64,000 bases of DNA from Acetivibrio straminisolvens JCM 21531. Lineage in GTDB: Bacteria > Bacillota > Clostridia > Acetivibrionales > Acetivibrionaceae. The notes below the pieces were generated by a model. The model was not told where the DNA came from, did not search any database, and saw nothing but the letters and a program-made list of their open reading frames with translations. The translations under genes and the position numbers were made by a program. Location: positions 1 through 64,000 of the forward strand of contig NZ_BAVR01000006.1 of assembly GCF_000521465.1 (NCBI RefSeq). Reading direction: 5' to 3'. This document shows positions 23,297 to 32,276 of the stretch, in pieces (the stretch's first letter is position 1; each line of letters opens with the position of its first letter).

Positions 23297-25534
23297 TTAT
23301 TTCGATGCTTGGCGCTTAACTTCGTTCATATATGCAGTATCGCCGGAGCCTCTTACATATACGTCAGGCACAATTCTTTTACCCATAATGTTTTCTTCCA
23401 TGACATTCCAATAGAAGCTTACCAGATAAACTACATATTTTTTGGCCTTGTCTTCATATACCAATTGCCCGACGCCTTTACCCACAGTCGGATGACCGAT
23501 TATGACAACGTTATTGAGGTACTTTTTAAGACCTAAAGCAAGAATTTCCGAGCTGCTTGCAGAATATTCATTTACCAGAACAAGAATCTTTTTAAACTTA
23601 ATCTGGGCGGCATCGGAATAGTATGAATACATATATCCGTCTCTGTAGACTATATAGCTTGTAGTACATGACGGCAAAAGATAGTCTAAGATGTCTGTTG
23701 ATGAAGTTGTAAGTCCTCCTAAGTTATCCCTCAGGTCAATAACTAAAACTTTATCCTCAGGATTTTCTATGGAATCGATTATTTCTTTGAATTCCCAGCT
23801 GACACTTGCAGTAAAAGAATTAATCTTTATGTAGTGTATGTTTGGTTCAAGTTGTTGTGAAGTCACTTGCGAAATACTTTCCTCATATTTTAACAAATCG
23901 TATTCATTCCCGTGAATCACGAAAGTAAACACATCGTCTTTTTGCCTAATGCTTTCTATAAATTTGCATATATCGTCTATACTGACTTCGCCTTTAGCTT
24001 TGAATTCTTCTGCAATGGCATCAAAGTTTGCTATTTTGTCGTAGTATAAGTAATTGTCTTTGACAAAGTTAACTATTCGCTCCGATTCGGGAAGTTTTTG
24101 CTTGTCCAGCTCAGACTTAAGGTATTTGACACCTTCATCGTCGGCAGAGATTTTTGCCGCTTTTTCGGCATATTCGGATGCTTTTTCATAATCTTGAAGG
24201 GTGTAGTACTCCCAGGCAATAGAAGTTATGATGCCAATATTTTCTGGATTTATTTCATGTGCCTTTTTATAGTATTCGATAGCTTTTTCCGATTCCTGCT
24301 GCACGCTATAGCAGTCTCCGATATACCAGGGAATATCCTCGGAATTCGGGAAAATGGATTGAGTATTTGCGGCAAATTCTATACACTTTTTATAATTTTT
24401 CTGCTGGTACAGGCAATAAATTTTGTTAATATAAGAGTCTTCGTAGAGAGGGTCAACTTCTATTGCTTTATCAAAATGCTTTAATGCTTCCGAATAGTTA
24501 TATTCATACAAATATGTTTTACCTTTCATGTCGTGAATGGAGGCATCTTCGGCAAGAGCCAGAAATTCATCGCATAATTTCCTGGCCTCTTCGAAATCTC
24601 CCTTTTCACTGAGGATTTTAGCCTTACATATATATGAATCGGGATAGGTGTATTTTAACTGAATGGCTTTGTCACATTCTTTGAGAGCCTCATCATATTT
24701 TCCTAAATAATAAAGGGAAGTGGCTTTGCAAACGTATGCATACGGTTCTTTAGGATATTTTTTGATTGCAGTATCAAAGCAAGCAATTGCTTTTTCGTAC
24801 TCTCCAAGTTCATTGAGGCAATAACCTTTTGAAGTTATGGCATCCAGATAATCGGGCTCAATTTCCAGTGCTTTGTCTAAAAGCTCTATGGCTTCTTCTG
24901 TTTTACCGGTTTCGAAAACGGTGAGAGCTTTGTTGTAGTAAACGTAAAAATCGGTTGGACAAAGTTGGATTGCTTTATCGTAGCATTTTATAGCTTCGTC
25001 TGTTTTCCCGAGAGCTTCAAGGGCATAACCCTTGTTTGTATAAGCAGAACTATTTCGAGGGTTAAGTTCGAGTGCCTTTTCGGCATATTGAATTGCTTCT
25101 TCAAATCTTCTGAGGTTGTTCAAGCCATATGCCATGTCGTTTTGGTAAACACTGTTTGATGGCTCCAGTTCCATTGCTTTTTTTAAGTTTTCAAAGGACT
25201 CCTCATACCTTTCGAGATTGGCTAGAGTAATACCTTTGGCATTATAAGCTTCAGCCGAATTTCCGTTGATTTCGATGGCTTTATCGAAAAACTCCAAGGC
25301 TTTTTCGTATTTTCCCAAAGCATCAAAGGCACGGGCTTTACCGATATAGGCTTTATCACTGTCGGGATTTAGTTCTAAAGCTTTGTCATAATACTCTATT
25401 GCCTTTTCGTACTCTCCTAAATCAAATTCCGAATCGGCAGTTGAAAGATAAAATACTGAGTAAATAGAGTTGGCGCATGAAGTAAAAAGTCCGATTCCAA
25501 TCACTAATATGAAAAGCAAAAGATGTTTTTTCAC
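23297..25534 (-). CDS. TPR-rich lipoprotein with C-terminal S41 peptidase domain
   Basis: 745 aa. The start is GTG 25534 (GGGGGATTATA upstream), followed by KKHLLLFILVIGIGLFTSC, a signal peptide with a plausible lipobox cysteine. Residues about 30-510 are more than a dozen TPR units of the form YEKAIEYYDKALELNP. Residues about 530-740 are an S41 (C-terminal processing protease/tricorn-like) domain with LVIDLRDNLGG, the nucleophile region NEYSASSSEI and the lysine in TVGKGVGQ. No PDZ domain is evident. Likely a surface protease whose TPR array selects partners. The TPR repeats are intact and carry no frameshift. Confidence 0.8.
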   Translation of the reverse strand: MKKHLLLFILVIGIGLFTSCANSIYSVFYLSTADSEFDLGEYEKAIEYYDKALELNPDSDKAYIGKARAFDALGKYEKALEFFDKAIEINGNSAEAYNAKGITLANLERYEESFENLKKAMELEPSNSVYQNDMAYGLNNLRRFEEAIQYAEKALELNPRNSSAYTNKGYALEALGKTDEAIKCYDKAIQLCPTDFYVYYNKALTVFETGKTEEAIELLDKALEIEPDYLDAITSKGYCLNELGEYEKAIACFDTAIKKYPKEPYAYVCKATSLYYLGKYDEALKECDKAIQLKYTYPDSYICKAKILSEKGDFEEARKLCDEFLALAEDASIHDMKGKTYLYEYNYSEALKHFDKAIEVDPLYEDSYINKIYCLYQQKNYKKCIEFAANTQSIFPNSEDIPWYIGDCYSVQQESEKAIEYYKKAHEINPENIGIITSIAWEYYTLQDYEKASEYAEKAAKISADDEGVKYLKSELDKQKLPESERIVNFVKDNYLYYDKIANFDAIAEEFKAKGEVSIDDICKFIESIRQKDDVFTFVIHGNEYDLLKYEESISQVTSQQLEPNIHYIKINSFTASVSWEFKEIIDSIENPEDKVLVIDLRDNLGGLTTSSTDILDYLLPSCTTSYIVYRDGYMYSYYSDAAQIKFKKILVLVNEYSASSSEILALGLKKYLNNVVIIGHPTVGKGVGQLVYEDKAKKYVVYLVSFYWNVMEENIMGKRIVPDVYVRGSGDTAYMNEVKRQASK

Positions 25535-25579
25535 TATAATCCCCCATTTCCAATAAATCAAATAACCGATGCAAAAATA

Positions 25580-25640
25580 CAAACCCCTCGGGATAAACCT
25601 TCGAAACTCGCGGGTTTGACGTATCCGAAGGGAATTTGGT
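25580..25640 (-). promoter_or_regulatory. Candidate structured leader of the TPR-S41 gene
   Basis: About 45 bases upstream of the GTG start. Outer arms at 25584-25595 and 25622-25632 (CCC-TCGG-ATA against TAT-CCGA-GGG) enclose an inner stem AAACC/GGTTT (25595-25599 with 25613-25617). It is notably more G/C-rich than its surroundings. I do not recognise a known riboswitch class, and it is not an obvious c-di-GMP-I, SAM, TPP or M-box pattern. Confidence 0.4.
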
Positions 25641-25775
25641 AACACGTTAGTGTGGACATAATATACCTTATTACTACATTATACCATATTATATACTTAA
25701 ACTCTATACTATTGTAAGCATACCAAACTAAAACCGTATTCCATAAAAATACACAAACTTTTATTAAAAATATGC

Positions 25776-25804
25776 TTGACATTTTATTAGTCTATTGCTA
25801 AAAT
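25776..25804 (+). promoter_or_regulatory. Sigma-A-type promoter of the tRNA cluster
   Basis: TTGACA at 25776-25781, exactly 17 bases, then TAAAAT at 25799-25804, about 60 bases before the first tRNA. Confidence 0.8.
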
Positions 25805-25862
25805 AGTAAAGCGTGCTGGACATGGTTTTTTAAGTTTCAGTACGATGTAAAGTGTATTATAT

Positions 25863-25939
25863 GGCGGCGTAGCTCAGTTGGCAAGAGCATACGGTTCATA
25901 CCCGTAGTGTCGTTGGTTCGAATCCGACCGCCGCTACCA
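25863..25939 (+). tRNA. tRNA-Met (CAT)
   Basis: Complete cloverleaf with encoded CCA. Anticodon stem TACGG/CCGTA around loop TTCATAC gives anticodon CAT. The T-arm GGTTCGAATCC is present. First of three tRNAs transcribed together. Confidence 0.95.
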
Positions 25940-25965
25940 CTAAAAATATTAAATTGTTTAAAGAT

Positions 25966-26040
25966 GGCCCATTGGTCAAGCGGTTAAGACACCGCCCTTT
26001 CACGGCGGTAACAGGGGTTCGAGTCCCCTATGGGTCACCA
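25966..26040 (+). tRNA. tRNA-Glu (TTC)
   Basis: Acceptor GGCCCAT/ATGGGTC, anticodon stem CCGCC/GGCGG with loop CTTTCAC giving TTC, T-loop GTTCGAG, encoded CCA. Confidence 0.95.
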
Positions 26041-26046
26041 CTTTAA

Positions 26047-26122
26047 GGGCGCTTAGCTCAGCTGGGAGAGCATCTGCCTTACAAGCAGGGGGTCATAGGT
26101 TCGAGCCCTATAGTGCCCACCA
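26047..26122 (+). tRNA. tRNA-Val (TAC)
   Basis: Acceptor GGGCGCT/AGTGCCC, anticodon stem CTGC/GCAG with loop CTTACAA giving TAC, encoded CCA. Confidence 0.95.
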
Positions 26123-26127
26123 TAACG

Positions 26128-26154
26128 TTGTACATTATTGTACAACCGTTTTTT
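26128..26154 (+). terminator. Terminator of the tRNA cluster
   Basis: Stem GTTGTAC/GTACAAC with a five-base loop, then CG and six T, directly after tRNA-Val. Confidence 0.85.
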
Positions 26155-26355
26155 GCGTGCTCATGTATCGAATCGGCAAAATTTAGTTTTGAAGATAAAA
26201 AGTTTTTGACGAAATATTACATTATTATCGAGAAAATATAGAAATTCATACTTTGATGAAAAGTTTCATTTATTTACGTGAAAGTTTATCTAATGTAATC
26301 CCCGGTTGTGTTTTGAGAATAGATGTCAAATTAATTTTTAAACTTCCCTGCTAAA

Positions 26356-26389
26356 ATCGACATTGATTTTCGGGGCACTGTTTTATAAT
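26356..26389 (+). promoter_or_regulatory. Candidate Spo0A-controlled promoter of spoIIE
   Basis: TATAAT at 26384-26389 has no good TTGACA at 17 bases, but ATCGACA (26356-26362), one mismatch from the 0A-box TTCGACA, lies 21 bases upstream. The B. subtilis spoIIE promoter also has atypical spacing and 0A boxes. The rest of the 330-base gap before spoIIE shows nothing else clear. Confidence 0.45.
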
Positions 26390-26452
26390 CAGTTCTGCGA
26401 GAAAACGAAAAAAGTTTTTCACAAAAAATATTTTATATGGGGGTTACAAAAG

Positions 26453-28848
26453 ATGAAGACACAGATTATTCCGTATCAAAAAACCGGTGTTTTGGAAAGG
26501 ATGTATGGCAAAACGAGAGGAGGAATTTTATCCGGGCTTACGATTTCAAAAAATAATATTATATTTTTCTTGATAAGCATCCTCCTCGGCAGAGTATCTT
26601 TATTCGGAGGCCTTATGCCTTTCGGACTTGCTTTTTATGCAGCGTCAATCACATCTAATGTAAACAGACTCATCACCGCGGCAGCAGTGGTAATTGGAAT
26701 GGCAACGGGCGGTGCCCGCGCAGAGCTTTATACTGCCTTTACATTTATAGCTCTTTTCACTCTATTTACCAAATTATTAAAGAACATAAATGAGAAAGAA
26801 GATCTCAAATATTCTGCCATAGGACTCGTAAGTGCTGCTGTTCCGCAAATTATAATGGCGGGATTTCAAGGGTTTTTAATGTATGATGTTTTAATCGCTT
26901 TGTTCCAAAGTGTATTGGTATTTTCAATGACATACATATTTAGGCGTGGTGTGCCGCTGATAGAAGGAATAAAGAATAAAAGTGTTTTAACCAACGAAGA
27001 AATGATAAGTGCTGCAATGATAGCGGCTATTTCCCTCTCCGGGTTGGGGGGTATAGATGTTTTTGGTGCATCCCTTCTTAATGTGTTGAGTATTCTGGCG
27101 GTGCTGCTTCTTACATTTAAGGCAGGCCCGGGAGTGGGGGCTGCTGTTGGAGTGATTGTTGGCCTGGTAGTTAATTTGAGCAATCCCGTAACACCTATGG
27201 TTATCGGCTCCTATGCCTTCTGCGGTCTAATGGCGGGTTTGTTTAGAAATCTTGGAAAGACGGGGACTGCTGTGGGTTTTATTCTCGCAAATGCAGTGCT
27301 GACTCTGTATATAAACGGTTCAACAGAAGTGATTGTTCACATTAAAGATATAATTCCCGCTGCAATTATGTTTGTTGTTATTCCTAAAAAGATCATTGAA
27401 GATGTGTTTGGAACATTTGCCATAGGGGCAGAGGTTTCTAACGACAAGGTATCATACAGTGAGCGTATAAAGGAACTCACAGTGGAAAGGCTGAGTAATT
27501 TTGCAAGAGCTTTTCAGGAACTTTCAAAGACTTTCAGCGAGATATCTCAAACAAAAATGGTTACCAACAAGCAGGACATTTCATCCTTGTTTGACAGAGT
27601 TGCGGACAAGGTGTGCAAGGATTGCAGCTTGTGCCTTCACTGCTGGGACAGGAATTTTTACAATACATATCAGGTTATGTTTAAAATAGTTGAGAACCTC
27701 GAGAAAAAGGGCTGGATTGACGAAAGCGATATACCGGAGTATTTCATGGAAAGGTGTGAAAGAATAGGAGAGTTTGTGAGGCAGGTGAATAATGTATATG
27801 AACTGTTTAAAGTGGACATGGTGTGGAAGAACAGGATAGGAGAAAGCAGAGGACTTATATCGCAGCAACTCGATGGATTGTCAAAGGTTATATCAAGCTT
27901 GGCCGTGGAAATTGAGAGCGAAATCAAATTTAAAGCCGATATGGAGGATGCATTGCTGTCCGAGCTTAGGAACAAAGGAATAAAAGCTTATGATGTGGTG
28001 GTTTTTGAAAACAAATGGGGAAAATATGAAGTAAGCATTTTTCATAGAGGATGTGCGGGAGCAAACAAATGCCTCGATCATATTGAAGAGGTGGCATCCA
28101 CTGTCTTAGGAAGGCAAATGATACGGGACAGAAATGAGTGTATACATAATCACAGAACGGGGATATGCAATCTCAAACTGGTAGAGGAAGAGATTTTCAA
28201 TATAACAACGGGTATGGCAAGGAGCTCGAAGTATGAAAATCAGGTTTCGGGAGATAATTACTCGTTTATGAATACCGGCGCCGGGAAGTATATTTTGGCT
28301 CTGAGCGACGGTATGGGCACAGGTCAGGCAGCATCCAGCCAGAGTAAGGCTGTCATAAGTCTGCTGGAGCACTTTATGGAAACGGGATTTGACCAGGATA
28401 CTGCAATAAAGTTTATAAATTCTATACTTGTATTGAAGTCCGACGATGACTCCTTTGCCACTATTGACCTTTCGGCAATAGATTTATATAACGGAAAAAT
28501 TGAATTTGTGAAGATAGGGCTGCACCAACCTTTATAAAAAGACAGAACAAGGTGGAAGTTGTAAAAACCGTATCTCTTCCGGCAGGGATACTCAGTAATA
28601 TAGATACGGAGCTGGTTTGCAAAAATGCAGATAATGGTGATTTTATAATCATGGTCACGGATGGAATTATCGATTCCTTTAAGCTTGAAGAGGGTGGCGA
28701 GCAGAATTTGATAAAGTTTATTGAAGACATTGATACCATAAATCCCCAGGGAATTGCCGATCTGATATTGGCAGAGGCGTATTCAAAGTGTAAAGACAAG
28801 CCTGTGGATGATATGACGGTGCTGGTTGCAAAGGTATGGAAGAGGTAA
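26453..28848 (+). CDS. spoIIE: Stage II sporulation protein E, PP2C-type phosphatase (one frameshift)
   Basis: 798 aa after repair of a one-base deletion in a G run near 28519. Residues about 40-310 form some ten TM helices. A central regulatory region (about 320-560, with cysteines in CKDCSLCLHC) is followed by a PP2C phosphatase domain with LSDGMGTGQAA, DSFATIDLSAID, MVTDGIID and DDMTVLVAKV, supplying the metal-binding aspartates. SpoIIE dephosphorylates SpoIIAA at the polar septum and so releases sigma-F in the forespore. Start ATG 26453 has TGGGGG nine bases upstream. Location just after a tRNA cluster also occurs in Bacillus. Confidence 0.95.
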
Positions 28849-28935
28849 ATAATATTTGAGTCAATAATATTTTTAGTATAATTTGCACTGAATTGAGAAA
28901 GACTATCTCTGAATACATATTTTCGGAGGAGTATT

Positions 28936-29277
28936 ATGGTGTGTGATGACACAAAAAGAGTAGTGGTAATTAGAAATATAACCTCGAACCTTATTGAAGA
29001 GGCCATACTGATTTTAAAAGGCAATCCTGAAGAAAGCGGAAGGAAAATCAAAAAGATTTTATCTAAAGACAGGGAAAAAATGAATGAGCGTCTTTTGAAA
29101 GAAGCGGAAGAAATAATAAACAATTATATAAAAAGGTACGGCTCGCAAGAAGATTATACCACTGAGGTGAAATTGAAGCCATACCGTATGGGTTTTAGGC
29201 TTCCAAATGTCTTGATAAACATGGCTTTACTTGGCAGCATTGCCTTGCTGATTTTTCTGGTCTCAAGGTTTTTGTGA
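28936..29277 (+). CDS. Small tail-anchored membrane protein of unknown function
   Basis: 113 aa. A charged helical N-terminal part (residues 1-75, with KKILSKDREKMNERLLKEAEE) is followed by a linker and one C-terminal TM helix (about 90-112) ending in RFL. CGGAGGAG lies upstream of the ATG. It follows spoIIE by about 90 bases on the same strand and may be cotranscribed. No recognisable domain, so a sporulation role is only suggested by position. An A/T-rich hairpin at 29277-29311 follows it. Confidence 0.65.
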   Translation: MVCDDTKRVVVIRNITSNLIEEAILILKGNPEESGRKIKKILSKDREKMNERLLKEAEEIINNYIKRYGSQEDYTTEVKLKPYRMGFRLPNVLINMALLGSIALLIFLVSRFL

Positions 29278-29445
29278 AAGAAAGTTTTTCTACCAATGAA
29301 AAATTTTCTTTGGACTTAGAGTATTATAACAGTATAATTCACCCGGGTTTAAGTTATAGACTTCCAATTTCAGGATTGCTTTTATAGTTACTGAGTTGTA
29401 TTATTTTATTAAATAAAGAAAAACAGTTTAAGGGGTAGTTTTATT

Positions 29446-30063
29446 GTGTCAAATAATACTTTATTAGATATACTGCTGTTGCCAAGGTCATTTTATAAAA
29501 AGCTATCGGATAAAATGAATACTTTGCACCCGGGTATTATACTGGTGGGATTTATTGATATAGGTTTTGCCCTCGGCACCAAATTATTTAGTTATTTCTT
29601 TGGAAAGTCTCAATCGGCACTGATATTCAATATTTCCCTTACTATTTGTTTTGTTCTTTTGATAGGCCTTATAGATGTGGTATTTTTTGCACTTCCGTTG
29701 TTTGATATTTTTAAATTCTTCAGGGTCAAGGAAAAAATAAAGAATTTAAACGGACAGCTTATAAAACTAATGAAAGTTTATGTGGTCTCGCATTTTCCGG
29801 TGGTGCCGGTGAATGCTTTTTTCTATTGGTTGGTACTTGGGCCTTATGGTACGGAGGCCTTGAGTTTGTTGGCGTATTTCGTTACGTCCGTGATTACACC
29901 GCTGTGGCATTCTGCGATTTTGTCAAGAGGGATAAATGCTATTTATGACTTTGATGACAGGCTCAAGACTTTGGTTTTCTTTATTGCGTACTTGTGGACA
30001 ACCTTATTGGGGTATGCTCTTGGATTTATGATAAACAATTGGTTTTTTACGCTTTTTAAGTGA
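29446..30063 (+). CDS. Yip1-like membrane protein
   Basis: 205 aa with five or six predicted TM helices: about 29-50, 60-90, 105-130, 140-160 and 175-200. The layout, a short N-terminal amphipathic stretch (LLDILLLPRSFYKKL) then hydrophobic helices, resembles bacterial Yip1/DUF1282 proteins. The start is GTG 29446 with AAGGGG about ten bases upstream. Function unknown. Confidence 0.55.
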   Translation: MSNNTLLDILLLPRSFYKKLSDKMNTLHPGIILVGFIDIGFALGTKLFSYFFGKSQSALIFNISLTICFVLLIGLIDVVFFALPLFDIFKFFRVKEKIKNLNGQLIKLMKVYVVSHFPVVPVNAFFYWLVLGPYGTEALSLLAYFVTSVITPLWHSAILSRGINAIYDFDDRLKTLVFFIAYLWTTLLGYALGFMINNWFFTLFK

Positions 30064-30113
30064 TTTTAATTGCTGTAGAGCAAATTTAATTGCAAATTAC
30101 TTGTAAATGACAG

Positions 30114-30142
30114 TTGTAAATAATTCAGAAATATACTATAAT
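30114..30142 (+). promoter_or_regulatory. Promoter of tRNA-Arg
   Basis: TTGTAA at 30114-30119, a 17-base spacer, then a perfect TATAAT at 30137-30142. The tRNA begins 25 bases later. Confidence 0.75.
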
Positions 30143-30167
30143 ACTTTAATGACAGAAACCCATCAAT

Positions 30168-30242
30168 GTCCCGGTAGTCTAATGGATAAGACGGTGGATT
30201 CCGGTTCCACTGATGCGGGTTCGATTCCTGCCCGGGACGCCA
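30168..30242 (+). tRNA. tRNA-Arg (CCG)
   Basis: Acceptor GTCCCGG/CCGGGAC, anticodon stem GTGGA/TCCAC with loop TTCCGGT giving CCG, T-loop GTTCGAT, encoded CCA. Single-gene transcription unit. Confidence 0.95.
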
Positions 30243-30475
30243 AATTCTCTACAGCCTTTAAAATTTAGAGCTTTGTGAAAAGCTTACCCTCGACACACTC
30301 CTTAAAATGTGGTAAAATAGTATTAGAAAGGGTACCCGCTTCTGATTATATTTTAATACTATTGGAATATCTTAATAACCTAGGGGATAAAATGCATTTG
30401 AATAGTATATACGGATAATGTATATAGGAGTTCATATCTAGAAGAGTCCAAACCAGAATTCAAGGGGGATTTCTG

Positions 30476-30910
30476 ATGATTAGTATTCAAAATTGGATGA
30501 ATAGCCATTATGGTAATGCCACAACCTGCATGGCTTCAGTGAGTCGTGACAGGATACGCTGGCATGAAGTGGAAGTAAGCGATATCTCAACCCGGGGACT
30601 CAAATTTTACTCAACGAGAAATTTTAATGTAGGTGAGATTTTAAACTACGACCTGCATGTCTACAGTATGTTGACAGCTTTTCAATTTGGAGTAGAGGGA
30701 TGCATTACAGAGAAGGAAACTTTATCCGATGGTTTTAGCTACAGCGTTGAATTTTCCAATCTGGATAAACATGTAAAAATTCAGTTGGATGAAATTTTTA
30801 ATGCAAATATTGCTGTTGAGAATAAACATTTTTCTGCAAGTGATGGGATACATTCCTTTGTTTTAAATCCGAGGAGCAACTCAAGCAGGCATTATTTCCG
30901 CAAATATTAG
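30476..30910 (+). CDS. PilZ-like domain protein, atypical ligand motif
   Basis: 144 aa. The core DISTRGLKFYS matches the (D/N)xSxxG motif of PilZ domains, followed by a beta-barrel pattern (VGEILNYDLHV, FQFGVEG, FSYSVEFSNL). The usual upstream RxxxR c-di-GMP clamp, about 20-30 residues before DxSxxG, is not seen; RDRIR lies only seven residues before DxSxxG, too close for the standard geometry. It may be a non-binding PilZ. AAGGGGG precedes the ATG. It is monocistronic. Confidence 0.6.
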   Translation: MISIQNWMNSHYGNATTCMASVSRDRIRWHEVEVSDISTRGLKFYSTRNFNVGEILNYDLHVYSMLTAFQFGVEGCITEKETLSDGFSYSVEFSNLDKHVKIQLDEIFNANIAVENKHFSASDGIHSFVLNPRSNSSRHYFRKY

Positions 30911-31023
30911 GAAAAAATAATTTGAAATAAGGTTTAATCAAGGGTATATAAAAAGGATATATAATAATTCGAAATATTATTATAGAGATTTGTAACAAGA
31001 TTAATTTATAATAAGAGTAATTG

Positions 31024-31050
31024 AAGATTAAAGCTTTAGTCTTTTTTTTG
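31024..31050 (+). terminator. Terminator downstream of the PilZ-like gene
   Basis: AGATTAAAG/CTTTAGTCT palindrome with a tight loop, followed by eight T. Confidence 0.55.
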
Positions 31051-31170
31051 CAGTTTTATTGGGCATATTTACGGAGCTATTTTTAGCAATTTATTGCTAT
31101 ATTTTCAGCAATTTATTTATATGTTATTCACAAATTTGTACTAGAATGTTAAGATAAAAGGAGGAAGGAT

Positions 31171-32136
31171 ATGAAAATAGGGAATGTAACCCTAGACAAC
31201 AATATTTTTCTTGCTCCCATGGCCGGTATAACCGATATTCCCTTCAGACTTTTATGCAAAGAACAGGGATGCGGGTTGACATATACAGAGATGGTAAGTG
31301 CAAAAGGGATTTACTATAATGACGAGAAGACGAAAATGCTTACTGCAGTTGACGGCTCAGAGGGAAAGGTTGCGCTTCAGATTTTCGGTTCAGACCCCAG
31401 TATTATGGCAAATGTAACAGAACGTTTGAATGATTCCGATGCTTGTATCATTGATATAAACATGGGTTGTCCTACACCCAAGATAACGAAGAACGGCGAT
31501 GGCTGTGCATTAATGCTTGAACCGGATTTGGTCGGGAAAATAGTCCGGGAGGTTTCAAAGGCTTCGGTTAAACCTGTCACGGTAAAGATACGCAAAGGGT
31601 GGGACGAAAACAGGGTCAACGCAGTGGAAATAGCCAAGATTGCGGAGGAAAACGGAGCTGCGGCAGTTGCGGTTCACGGAAGAACAAGGGAGCAGTTCTA
31701 CAGCGGCAAGGCAGACTGGAGCATCATAAGACAGGTTAAAGAATCTGTCAGCATACCTGTAATAGGAAATGGAGATATTTTTTCTCCTGAAGATGCCAAG
31801 AGGATGTTTGACGAGACCAATTGCGATGCGGTAATGATTGGTAGGGGTGCACAGGGAAATCCATGGATTTTCAAAGGAATAATAAAACATCTTGAAGGAT
31901 ATACATTTAATTCGAATATATCACCGGAAACAAAAGTAAACATAATGAAAAGACATATGCGAATGCTTGTGGAGCTTAAAGGAGAAAAGTGCGGTGTGCG
32001 GGAAATGAGAAAGCATATAGCGTGGTATATAAAGGGTATGCGCAACGCTGCACGTATTAAGGAAAGAGTCTTCAAAGCAGAAACCCAGGATGAAGTTTAT
32101 GGTTTGCTTGATGAACTTTTCGAATGCAATATGTAA
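31171..32136 (+). CDS. dusB: tRNA-dihydrouridine synthase, DusB type
   Basis: 321 aa, full length for the family. FMN-dependent TIM barrel reducing specific uridines of tRNA to dihydrouridine. Visible marks: APMAGITDIPFR near the N-terminus, the catalytic cysteine in NMGCPTPKITKNGDGCAL, the substrate-contacting VHGRTREQFYSGKADW, and the phosphate-binding IGNGDIF and IGRGAQGNPW. AAAGGAGGAAGG precedes the ATG. The gene stands alone, without the nifR3/ntr partners of some bacteria. Confident assignment. Confidence 0.95.
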   Translation: MKIGNVTLDNNIFLAPMAGITDIPFRLLCKEQGCGLTYTEMVSAKGIYYNDEKTKMLTAVDGSEGKVALQIFGSDPSIMANVTERLNDSDACIIDINMGCPTPKITKNGDGCALMLEPDLVGKIVREVSKASVKPVTVKIRKGWDENRVNAVEIAKIAEENGAAAVAVHGRTREQFYSGKADWSIIRQVKESVSIPVIGNGDIFSPEDAKRMFDETNCDAVMIGRGAQGNPWIFKGIIKHLEGYTFNSNISPETKVNIMKRHMRMLVELKGEKCGVREMRKHIAWYIKGMRNAARIKERVFKAETQDEVYGLLDELFECNM

Positions 32137-32276
32137 TATTGCAATAAAACATAGCATATAAAATATACTATATTTACAATTTTAAAACTTAATTATTTCA
32201 ATATATTGATTTTAAAATACATGGATGATAATATAATCATATAGGTCATCTTAATAATACTTAAGGAGTAGATAAA

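Noticed and set aside
25558-25782. A 74-residue minus-strand ORF
   Set aside because: It overlaps the structured leader and the tRNA promoter and has no ribosome site.
31127-31155. TTCACA-17-TAAGAT promoter for dusB
   Set aside because: The start of transcription would fall inside the ribosome site of dusB, leaving no usable leader.
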